This document shows, piece by piece, positions 21,601 through 28,954 of a stretch of DNA of 38,162 bases (within the stretch, counting starts at the first letter, position 1; every line of letters starts with the position of its first letter). The translations under genes were made by a program, and so were the position numbers. The notes under the pieces are model-generated. The model saw nothing but the letters and a program-made list of their open reading frames with translations, ran no database searches and was not told the origin of the DNA. The DNA is taken from contig JAEEUW010000011.1 of the NCBI GenBank assembly GCA_016290665.1, forward strand, positions 1 to 38,162, given 5' to 3'. This DNA comes from Clostridiaceae bacterium. Its GTDB lineage: Bacteria; Bacillota; Clostridia; Oscillospirales; Acutalibacteraceae.

Positions 21601-23973
21601 TTACGCGATCGTGTCGATGTATTTGCGGATGTTCGACACGTTGGTGATCTTTTCAATCCGGCCTTCCTTGCAGACGATCAGGGTCGGCGCCATCTTGACG
21701 CCGTGCTCCTTGGCAAACGCCTCATTCTCTTCGGCATAGACCTTTTCGAACGGCAGGCCCGCCTTGTTGAGGAAGCTTTCGGCCATCTTGCAGTTCGGGC
21801 AGGTCTTGGTGGCGAACAGATAGATGCCGTCCGCTTCCGCCTTCTCCGGCGCTGCGGCAGCCGGCGCCGTTTCGTCGTGCTTGACCTTATGCGGCGCGGT
21901 GGAGGTTTCCAGATTATAGAGCTTTCTGCGCTTGAACTCTTCGGCCTTGCCGTCGTTCCAGTTCTGCACCGGACGGTAGTAGCCGGTGATGCGGCTGTAG
22001 ACCTCGGTGGTTTCGCCGCAGATCGGGCAGGTGTACTGCTCGCCCGTCAGATAGCCGTGGTTCTTGCAGACCGAATAGGTCGGCGACAGCGTGTAATAGG
22101 GCAGCTTGTAGTTGTCGGCGATCTTGCGCACCAGCGAAGCGGCGGCTTTCCAGTCGGGCAGCTTTTCGCCCAGGAAGGCGTGGAAGACCGTGCCGGAGGT
22201 ATAGAGCGTCTGCAGCTCATCCTGAATGTCGAGCGCCGCGAAGATGTCTTCGGTGAAGCTGACCGGCAGGTGGGAAGAGTTGGTATAGAACGGGGCGCGG
22301 CCGGGCTGCGAAGCGGTGATGATGTCGGGATAGCGGGCCACGTCGTGCTTGGCGAAGCGGTAGGTCGTGGATTCCGCCGGGGTCGCTTCGAGGTTATAGA
22401 GGTCGCCGTACTGCTCCTGATAGTCGCTCAGGCGCTCGCGCATGTGGTTGAGCACGTCCTTGGTGAACGCCTGCACGCGCTCGTCGGTGAGGTCGGCGCG
22501 CAGCCAGTTGGCGTTGAGGCCCACTTCGTTCATGCCGATCAGGCCGATGGTGGAGAAGTGGTTCTCAAACGTGCCGAGGTAGCGCTTGGTGTAGGGATAA
22601 AGGCCCTCGTCGAGCAGCTTGGTCACGATGGTGCGCTTCACCTTCAGCGAGCGGGCGGCGATGTCCATCATGTGGTTCAGGCGGTCATAGAAGTCCTTTT
22701 CGTCCTTGGCAAGATAGGCGATGCGCGGCATGTTGATCGTGACCACGCCGATGGAGCCGGTGCTTTCGCCGCTGCCGAAGAAGCCGCCCGTCTTTTTGCG
22801 CAGCTCACGAAGATCCAGACGCAGCCGGCAGCACATCGAACGGATGTCGGAGGGCTCCATGTCGGAGTTGACGTAGTTCGAGAAATAGGGCGTGCCGTAT
22901 TTGGAGGTCATCTCAAACAGCAGCTTGTTGTTCTCGGTTTCGGACCAGTCGAAATCGCGGGTGATGGAATAGGTCGGAATCGGATACTGGAAGCCGCGGC
23001 CGTTGGCGTCGCCCTCGATCATGATCTCGATGAACGCCTTGTTGACCATGTCCATCTCTTTTTTGCAGTCCTTATATTTGAACGGCATTTCCTTGCCGCC
23101 GACGATGCAGTTCAGCTCGGCAAGGTCGTTGGGAACCGTCCAGTCCAGCGTGATGTTGGAAAACGGCGCCTGGGTGCCCCAGCGCGACGGGGTGTTCACG
23201 CCGTAGATGAAGGACTCGATGCACTTCTTGGTCTCGTCATAGGTCAGGTTGTCGGCCTTGACGAACGGCGCAAGATAGGTATCGAAGGAGGAGAACGCCT
23301 GCGCGCCCGCCCATTCGTTCTGCATGATGCCCAGGAAGTTGACCATCTGGTTGCAAAGGGTAGCCAGGTGCTTGGCCGGCGCGGAGGTGATCTTGCCGGT
23401 GACGCCGCCGAGGCCTTCCTGAATCAGCTGCTTTAAAGACCAGCCGGCGCAGTAGCCGGTGAGCATGGAAAGGTCGTGCAGATGGATGTCCGCGTTGCGG
23501 TGGGCGTTCGCGATCTCTTCGTCATAGATCTCGCTCAGCCAGTAGTTCGCGGTGATGGCGCCGGAGTTGGAGAGGATCAGACCGCCGACGGAATAGGTGA
23601 CGGTGGAGTTCTCTTTCACGCGCCAGTCGGTGACCTTCACGTAGGAATCGACCACGGCCTTGTAGTCCAGAATGGTGGACTTCATGTTGCGCAGTTTTTC
23701 GCGCTGCTTGCGGTAAAGAATATAGGCCTTGGCGACCTGAGAATAGCCGGCCTTGACCAGCACGGTCTCCACGGAGTCCTGAATGTCTTCCACGGCGACG
23801 TGGCCGTCCTTGATCTTGCTGTCGAAATCGGCCGCCACCTTGAGGGCGATAAAATCGATCAGATCGTCGTTATAGTTGACCTCCTGCGCGTCGAACGCGG
23901 ACTTGATCGCCTCGGAAATCTTGCTGATGTTGAACGGCACGATCTTGCCGTCTCTTTTGCGAACGTCAAACAC
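21601..23973 (-). CDS. nrdD: Class III anaerobic ribonucleotide reductase fused to a redoxin domain
   Basis: NrdD turns ribonucleoside triphosphates into deoxy forms with a glycyl radical. The 790-residue product has an N-terminal ATP-cone (about 1-95), the barrel core, a Zn-site region (CKNHGY...CPICG, about 633-650) and the radical loop RITGYYRP with Gly664. Unusually it continues with an Ala/Pro/Glu linker (about 695-712) and a thioredoxin/glutaredoxin-like domain (about 714-790) with C725-PN-C728 and a MAPT cis-proline motif. Most NrdD proteins use formate and end after the radical loop. The start is GTG at 23973 after AAGGAGAGG. The upstream region has a promoter and two NrdR boxes. Confidence 0.95.
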   Translation of the reverse strand: MFDVRKRDGKIVPFNISKISEAIKSAFDAQEVNYNDDLIDFIALKVAADFDSKIKDGHVAVEDIQDSVETVLVKAGYSQVAKAYILYRKQREKLRNMKSTILDYKAVVDSYVKVTDWRVKENSTVTYSVGGLILSNSGAITANYWLSEIYDEEIANAHRNADIHLHDLSMLTGYCAGWSLKQLIQEGLGGVTGKITSAPAKHLATLCNQMVNFLGIMQNEWAGAQAFSSFDTYLAPFVKADNLTYDETKKCIESFIYGVNTPSRWGTQAPFSNITLDWTVPNDLAELNCIVGGKEMPFKYKDCKKEMDMVNKAFIEIMIEGDANGRGFQYPIPTYSITRDFDWSETENNKLLFEMTSKYGTPYFSNYVNSDMEPSDIRSMCCRLRLDLRELRKKTGGFFGSGESTGSIGVVTINMPRIAYLAKDEKDFYDRLNHMMDIAARSLKVKRTIVTKLLDEGLYPYTKRYLGTFENHFSTIGLIGMNEVGLNANWLRADLTDERVQAFTKDVLNHMRERLSDYQEQYGDLYNLEATPAESTTYRFAKHDVARYPDIITASQPGRAPFYTNSSHLPVSFTEDIFAALDIQDELQTLYTSGTVFHAFLGEKLPDWKAAASLVRKIADNYKLPYYTLSPTYSVCKNHGYLTGEQYTCPICGETTEVYSRITGYYRPVQNWNDGKAEEFKRRKLYNLETSTAPHKVKHDETAPAAAAPEKAEADGIYLFATKTCPNCKMAESFLNKAGLPFEKVYAEENEAFAKEHGVKMAPTLIVCKEGRIEKITNVSNIRKYIDTIA

Positions 23974-24030
23974 TTTGTTTACCTCTCCTTCATATTTATG
24001 TCAAAGTTGTTCACTGACTCGTGCTTAAAA

Positions 24031-24059
24031 AAGATAACACATAAAAAAGAAAAAGTCAA
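24031..24059 (-). promoter_or_regulatory. Promoter of nrdD
   Basis: On the minus strand TTGACT (24059-24054) and TATCTT (24036-24031) are 17 bp apart, about 60 bp before the GTG start. The nearer NrdR box begins 8 bp upstream of the -35. Confidence 0.8.
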
Positions 24060-24066
24060 GAGAAAA

Positions 24067-24082
24067 ACACAATATCTTGCGT
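24067..24082. promoter_or_regulatory. NrdR box 1
   Basis: A 16-bp site beginning ACAC and ending TTGCGT matches the known NrdR-box pattern (ACAC, AT-rich centre, GTGT) at all but one of its conserved positions. NrdR represses ribonucleotide reductase genes when dATP is plentiful. Confidence 0.85.
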
Positions 24083-24117
24083 TTTTTTCCTGACTTTTTT
24101 CCATATTTCGTTGTGGA

Positions 24118-24133
24118 ACACAAAATCTTGTGT
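24118..24133. promoter_or_regulatory. NrdR box 2
   Basis: A 16-bp site from ACAC to GTGT with an AT-rich centre, a near-consensus NrdR box. Its centre is 51 bp from that of box 1, close to five helical turns, so both would face the same side of the DNA. It lies between the nrdG stop and box 1. Confidence 0.88.
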
Positions 24134-24156
24134 TTCACGCCCCGGTCAGCGGAGGC

Positions 24157-24840
24157 TTACTCTCCGCGCACGGCGACCTCGGATACCGTTTTGGCAACAA
24201 TTGCCGCAAAGGTGTCGAGTTCCTCTTTTGTGAAGGATTCGAACGGCTCGCCGATCATGTCGTCGGCCACGCGGTACTGTTGGATAAAGAAGCGCTTTTC
24301 CCCGCTGAGCCACTGCGCGATCGCCTCAAAATCGGCGGCGGTGTGGATCCCCTTCACGGTCGTGGTGCGGAACTCGTGCTCCACGCCGCTCTCTTTGAGC
24401 AGCTCCACCGAACGGCGGACCTTGTCGAGGTCGGTCGCCACGCCCGTGGCGTTGTCGTAGTTTTCGGGCGACGCCTTGATATCCATGGCGACGTAATCGA
24501 CGAGCCGTTCTTCCAGCAACGGCTGCAGCCGGTCGGGGAAGGTGCCGTTGGTGTCGAGCTTGACGAGATAGCCGAGCGATTTGACCTTGCGCAGAAAGGC
24601 GGCGATGTCCTTTTGCAGCAGCGGCTCGCCGCCGGTGACGCAGACGCCGTCGAGCACGCCGACGCGCTTTTTCAAAAACGAAAGCACGCTTTCTTCGCCG
24701 ATCTCATCGGTGCAGGAGAACACGAGCGTCGCGTTGTGGCAGAACGGACAGCGCAGGTTGCAGCCGGGCGTAAAGACCGTGCACGCCACCTTGCCCGGAA
24801 AGTCGAGGAGCGTCAGTTTCTGAATGCCGCTGATCTTCAT
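24157..24840 (-). CDS. nrdG: Anaerobic ribonucleotide reductase activating protein (NrdG2-type)
   Basis: The 227-residue radical SAM activase makes the glycyl radical on NrdD. It has C27-x3-C31-x2-C34 (GCNLRCPFCHN), the LLDFPGK start typical of the NrdG2 subtype, VTGGEPLLQ and the LDTNG strand. It is encoded just upstream of nrdD but ends 183 bp before it, and lies in a different transcription unit: it overlaps the acyltransferase gene by 4 bp and is read from the glycosyltransferase promoter. AAAGGAG sits inside the upstream gene end. Confidence 0.93.
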   Translation of the reverse strand: MKISGIQKLTLLDFPGKVACTVFTPGCNLRCPFCHNATLVFSCTDEIGEESVLSFLKKRVGVLDGVCVTGGEPLLQKDIAAFLRKVKSLGYLVKLDTNGTFPDRLQPLLEERLVDYVAMDIKASPENYDNATGVATDLDKVRRSVELLKESGVEHEFRTTTVKGIHTAADFEAIAQWLSGEKRFFIQQYRVADDMIGEPFESFTKEELDTFAAIVAKTVSEVAVRGE

Positions 24841-25910
24841 GCCGGAATCTCCTTTTTCTCTTTGGGTTTGCGCGGGGCGAACAGCAGCGCGTCCAGCTTG
24901 TCGGTGCCGAAATCAAACAGCACGGCCAGCACGAGCGTTGCCGCAAAGCAGGCGACGACGAAGCGGTAGGGGTGGCCCTCCTGATAGCCGAAATGGCTGA
25001 GCAGCAGCATCGGAATGCGCTGCAGGATATAGATGCTGAACACGTGAGCACCGAAGAACTGCAGCAGCCGGTTGCCGAGCTTCACCTTCATGGAAAGCAT
25101 CACCAGCACCAGCACGAAGCAGATCGCCCAGAGGGAATACCATTCGATGCCGCCGCCCCGTCTGGAATCAAACACCAGATAGAGCGCGAACAGCACGCCG
25201 AACGACAAGAACCAAAGCGGCGTGCTGCGGCCGGCCAGCTTTTCCAGCGGCGCGCGCAAAAGCGAATACCACATGCCCGCGGCGAACACGATCACCGTGT
25301 TGTAGGTCCAGCTGTCGCGCCCGATGCGGATCTGCCAGTATACAAACAGCACCGAAAGCGCCGTGGTCAGCACGGCGCCGACCCAGCGGTTGGCCTTGCA
25401 GACGATGAATGACAGGAACACGATCACATACAGCGCGAGCACGGCAAAGATGTACCAGTTGCTGTTGCCGATGCTGGTCCAGCCGATAAAGGCCAGCAGC
25501 ACGTTTTTGAGCGCAGGCGGCTTTTTGAGAATCAGATCGACCACCCAGAACAGCAGCACCGCAAGGATCATGTGAAGCAGCACCCGGCAGAAGCGGCGGT
25601 ACGGGATCGACTTGACGTAGGCCATCCCCTTTTTCGTGATGGATTCCATCATGCCGAAGCCGGAAAAGAACAGGAAGGTCACCACGACCAGCTGGCCCAG
25701 ATAGCCCTTCATGGTCTGATAGGCCGCGTCAAGGGGCCCTGCCAGCGTGATATAGGTGCTCACGTGGCTGAAGAAGACCAGCAGCACGAACACGCCGTTG
25801 ATCGCCGTGGTCTGCGTGCGCGAAATGTAATCGGGAAAGATCTTCCCCGGCTCGGCGGCCTTGGCGCCGGGCAGCGCGCAGAGCAGTATCAGAAACACAA
25901 AAATGATCAT
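24837..25910 (-). CDS. Acyltransferase-3 family membrane protein
   Basis: The 357-residue product has about ten membrane helices and the acyltransferase-3 pattern: an early SHV segment (VFFSHVSTY, about 45-53) where the active His lies, a phenylalanine-rich LFFSGFGMMES helix, RRFCRVL, and GNSNWYIFAVLALY. Such proteins O-acetylate cell-wall or surface polymers. It follows the GT2-TagF gene by 26 bp, so modification of the same polymer is a fair inference. The ribosome site is weak (GGGAAAAG). It overlaps nrdG by 4 bp, a pairing without obvious sense. Confidence 0.88.
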   Translation of the reverse strand: MIIFVFLILLCALPGAKAAEPGKIFPDYISRTQTTAINGVFVLLVFFSHVSTYITLAGPLDAAYQTMKGYLGQLVVVTFLFFSGFGMMESITKKGMAYVKSIPYRRFCRVLLHMILAVLLFWVVDLILKKPPALKNVLLAFIGWTSIGNSNWYIFAVLALYVIVFLSFIVCKANRWVGAVLTTALSVLFVYWQIRIGRDSWTYNTVIVFAAGMWYSLLRAPLEKLAGRSTPLWFLSFGVLFALYLVFDSRRGGGIEWYSLWAICFVLVLVMLSMKVKLGNRLLQFFGAHVFSIYILQRIPMLLLSHFGYQEGHPYRFVVACFAATLVLAVLFDFGTDKLDALLFAPRKPKEKKEIPA

Positions 25911-25936
25911 TTTCTTTTCCCGCAGCCCTTCCGTTG

Positions 25937-28675
25937 TTATTTGTCGTTTTTCAGAATCGCCTCATAGATGCGCTTCGAATTGTTCCGGTCGCTGAACGCG
26001 AAGAACCGGTCCAGCCGCGCCAGATACTTTTCTTCGTTCTGACAGTCGCGCTCCATGGCTGCGATGATGGCGTCCACGGTGGAATCCATGTCATAGCAGA
26101 CCGGGCCGAGGCCGTCGTTCTCATAGCTGAAATAGCCCTCGTCATAGATCTGGCCGGCAAAGAAGTCTTCCTTATCAAACTGGGTATAGACGACCGGCTT
26201 GCGCAGATAGGCGAAGTCGAACAGCACGCTGGAATAGTCGGTCACCATCAGCGCGGAGCGGGCAAACACGTCGTTGTAGTCGATGTAGCCCTCGTTGACG
26301 GAGAACACGTCGTTTGCCTGAAAATCGACCGTCTGCTTCATGTGGATCGGGTGCATACAGAACAGGCCCCGGTAACCCAGCCGGCGCATGGCCTCGAGCA
26401 GGCGCTCGTTGTTGATCAGGCCGTTGTAATACTTGAAGTATTCCGTTTCCTTAAAGCCGTCGAAATAGACGCTCGTGGTGTTCTTGTCATAGCTTTCGCG
26501 GATGGACTTGCGCCAGGTGGGCAGGATCAGAATCTGCTTTTCGCGCGCGTCATAGAGCTCGTCGAACCGCGCCTGCCCCGTCAGGGCCACCTGTCTGGCG
26601 GAATAGTAGTAGTCGCCGGTCACAAAGCTTTCCTGTTCGCGCTCGGACGAGGCGAAGATCATGTCGATGTTCTTGTTGAACCGCTGCAGCCAGACCGACA
26701 GGTCGGCGCAGGCCACGCCGTGCTGCAGATAGTAGTATTTGAAGCGGAACAGGTCGTTCAGATACTTGCGGTCGAGGCCGAAGGGGTTGGCCGTGAAATC
26801 GCTCGCGCCGGAGGAAATGATCTTGTCGGCCAGCAGGAAATAAAGCGGATACTGCTTGCTTTCAAAGAAGATGACCTCGCCCTCTTTTTTGAGCCGGTCC
26901 ACGCAGGCGGCGTTTTTGCTGATGGCGAAGATCGGGCGGATGTTCGCCTTACCGCCCTGCGCTTTGATTACGCTGTTGACGTATTTGAAGAAGATCTCGC
27001 CGTTGTCGCCCGCGTTCTCCACCCGGTCGGAGATGATCCAGATCCTGCGCTTGTCGCGCGAAAGCGCCCGGTGCATCAGGCACCGCATACGCAGCGCGGC
27101 CAGGTCCTTGCGGCCCATCTCGCGCAGGGCGCGCTGGCATTCCTTTTCGATCTTCCAGCGCAGCAGCTTGCGGTTGGTGCGGGGCGGAATCGGCTGCAGG
27201 CGGATCACGGTGCGGTAGTTGCGCAGCACGTAGTCGCCGACGATCTGGCAGGCGGGCGAAAGATGGTTGGCCGAAACGGTGAATTTGCCGAAGTTCATGC
27301 CCAGCTTCGCCTTGCTTTTGCCGAAGGTCACGTACGGATAGATCTTGATCTCCTCTTCGGGCAGCTCCTGCGGCAGCGGGTATTCCACGCGAAAGCGGAA
27401 GAACTTTTCTTCGGAATCGAAGCAGGTCTCCAGCAGGGAATGCGCATAGCGGCGCAGCTTCGGCTCCACGGCTTCGCCGTTGAGCGAGAACCAGAAGCGC
27501 ACCTTCTTGTCGGTCAGGCGGAACAGCCAGCGGGCAACAATGCCTTCGATGACCAGCTTTTTCTTTTCCACCTTGCAAAAGTTGATATAGAGCAAAAAGC
27601 GGTTGCGCTTGAAATCGAACATCGGGATGCCCTGGAACAGAATCATCTTGCGGCCCTTGTCATACATGCTGTGCTGCATGGCGTTGTCGGTGCCGTATTT
27701 GAGATCAATGGCCAGCATCTTGTGGGGATAGGTCTTGTGCAGCTTATTCTTGAGGATGACCGTGTCATCAATATAGGCAAGGATGTGCTGCGCCGTTTTG
27801 CGGAAACGCTGCATCTGTTCCTCGCTGAGATACTGATAGGCGGGCTCCTTGAAGCGCCAGCACAGGTCGTAATACACCACGTTCTGAATGTATTCCGGCA
27901 CGCAGCGGTATTTTTCCAGCGCCAGACGGATCAGCGCCATGTGGTAGTCTTCCAGACAGTCGATGAAGTAATAGGGCGTCTGCTTGATCGTCTGCACGGC
28001 GGAGGTGTTGCTTTCGCGGCGGCGGTAGAAATAGTTCGCTTCGGCCACGAAGCCGACCTTCATCTTTTTGAGCAGGACCGTGTTGACGAACATGGAGTCT
28101 TCGCCGTAGATCAGGCTTTCGGCAAAGCGGACGTTTTTGATCGCGGAGGCTTTGAAGAACGAGGACGCCACCTGCAGCACGATGCTGCCCGACTCCGCGT
28201 GGGTCAGAAGGTCGGCCACGCGGCTGCCCTTTTCCATGCGGTAGTTGGTGATGTGGGGCTTTTCCACCGCTTCGAACAGCTGGATCGAGGTGGTGGCCAC
28301 GTCGATCTCGGACAGATGCTCCGAGAAAAAGGCGTCGACTTTTTCGAACGCGTCGGGCTCCCACTTGTCGTCGGAATCGATGAAGTTGACGATCTCGCCG
28401 CGGATCTCTTCCATGCCGCGGTTGCGCGCGGCGGAAACGCCGGCGTTTTCCTGCTCGATATAGACGATGTTATCCGGATACTGCGCCAGATAGCGCCGGC
28501 AGATCTCGCCGCTGTTGTCGGGCGAGCCGTCGTTGACCAGAATCAGCTGGATATTCTTTTCAAAGCCGACGGTCTGCGCCGTCACCGATTCGATCATCTC
28601 TTCCAGATAGGCCTCCACGTTATAGACGGGCACGACCACCGAAAAACGGTAACTTTCCTTCTTTATGGTAAACAC
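25937..28675 (-). CDS. GT2 glycosyltransferase fused to TagB/TagF-type glycerophosphotransferase
   Basis: The 912-residue product joins an N-terminal GT-A family 2 domain (about 9-240; FSVVVPVYNVE, NDGSPDNS, FIDSDDKW) to a C-terminal CDP-glycerol/ribitol glycerophosphotransferase domain (about 540-905; YLQHGVA, GQARFDEL, CMHPIHMK, TDYSSVLFDFAYLRKP). A beta-rich middle region of about 200 residues links them. It would build a teichoic-acid-like or phospho-glycerol/ribitol polymer on the membrane's inner face. The only start in frame before the core is GTG at 28675, but its ribosome site AAGGGGA touches it; an ATA three codons on has ideal spacing. Confidence 0.9.
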   Translation of the reverse strand: MFTIKKESYRFSVVVPVYNVEAYLEEMIESVTAQTVGFEKNIQLILVNDGSPDNSGEICRRYLAQYPDNIVYIEQENAGVSAARNRGMEEIRGEIVNFIDSDDKWEPDAFEKVDAFFSEHLSEIDVATTSIQLFEAVEKPHITNYRMEKGSRVADLLTHAESGSIVLQVASSFFKASAIKNVRFAESLIYGEDSMFVNTVLLKKMKVGFVAEANYFYRRRESNTSAVQTIKQTPYYFIDCLEDYHMALIRLALEKYRCVPEYIQNVVYYDLCWRFKEPAYQYLSEEQMQRFRKTAQHILAYIDDTVILKNKLHKTYPHKMLAIDLKYGTDNAMQHSMYDKGRKMILFQGIPMFDFKRNRFLLYINFCKVEKKKLVIEGIVARWLFRLTDKKVRFWFSLNGEAVEPKLRRYAHSLLETCFDSEEKFFRFRVEYPLPQELPEEEIKIYPYVTFGKSKAKLGMNFGKFTVSANHLSPACQIVGDYVLRNYRTVIRLQPIPPRTNRKLLRWKIEKECQRALREMGRKDLAALRMRCLMHRALSRDKRRIWIISDRVENAGDNGEIFFKYVNSVIKAQGGKANIRPIFAISKNAACVDRLKKEGEVIFFESKQYPLYFLLADKIISSGASDFTANPFGLDRKYLNDLFRFKYYYLQHGVACADLSVWLQRFNKNIDMIFASSEREQESFVTGDYYYSARQVALTGQARFDELYDAREKQILILPTWRKSIRESYDKNTTSVYFDGFKETEYFKYYNGLINNERLLEAMRRLGYRGLFCMHPIHMKQTVDFQANDVFSVNEGYIDYNDVFARSALMVTDYSSVLFDFAYLRKPVVYTQFDKEDFFAGQIYDEGYFSYENDGLGPVCYDMDSTVDAIIAAMERDCQNEEKYLARLDRFFAFSDRNNSKRIYEAILKNDK

Positions 28676-28711
28676 TCCCCTTGCGAGATTGCTGCTTGCA
28701 CAGTTATAGTT

Positions 28712-28740
28712 ATGATAGCATGATTTTCCGTTCTTTGCAA
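28712..28740 (-). promoter_or_regulatory. Promoter of the GT2-TagF/acyltransferase/nrdG operon
   Basis: On the minus strand TTGCAA (28740-28735) and TATCAT (28717-28712), 17-bp spacer, about 40 bp before the start codon. Confidence 0.7.
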
Positions 28741-28783
28741 GATGTCCGCGGGAAAATTAAGAATCCGAAGCGCAGAAACGCGG

Positions 28784-28808
28784 AGCCGAAATATTTTTTC
28801 GGCTTTTT
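28784..28808 (+). terminator. Plus-strand terminator upstream of the first LRR gene
   Basis: AGCCGAAA (28784-28791) pairs with TTTCGGCT (28797-28804) and is followed by Ts to 28808. It points toward the LRR gene and lies in a divergent gap, so no upstream plus-strand gene explains it. It may be an attenuator in a leader or an insulator. A TTGACA lies 20 bp later (28828) without a good -10. Confidence 0.6.
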
Positions 28809-28954
28809 CTGTAAGCTTTTTTGTTTTTTGACATATATACATGAAAGGGTTTTTCGGCGGCAATGACTTGTTCCGAAATCTTAAGGAAACATTCACAGTG
28901 CCGAAACAAAGCGGCACCATGCAGATGCTATGATAAAACCGGAGGTTGATCCAA

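Noticed and set aside
19825-23436. Plus-strand open frame of about 1200 codons
   Set aside because: It runs antisense through trxB-like and nrdD, and out of frame through the radical SAM gene. The product is Arg/His/Ala-rich with no domain, a usual artefact in GC-rich DNA.
25934-28723. Plus-strand open frame of 929 codons
   Set aside because: Complete antisense shadow of the GT2-TagF gene, which has clear motifs on the minus strand.
28828-28855. TTGACA-based promoter for the first LRR gene
   Set aside because: No acceptable -10 occurs 16-18 bp downstream.
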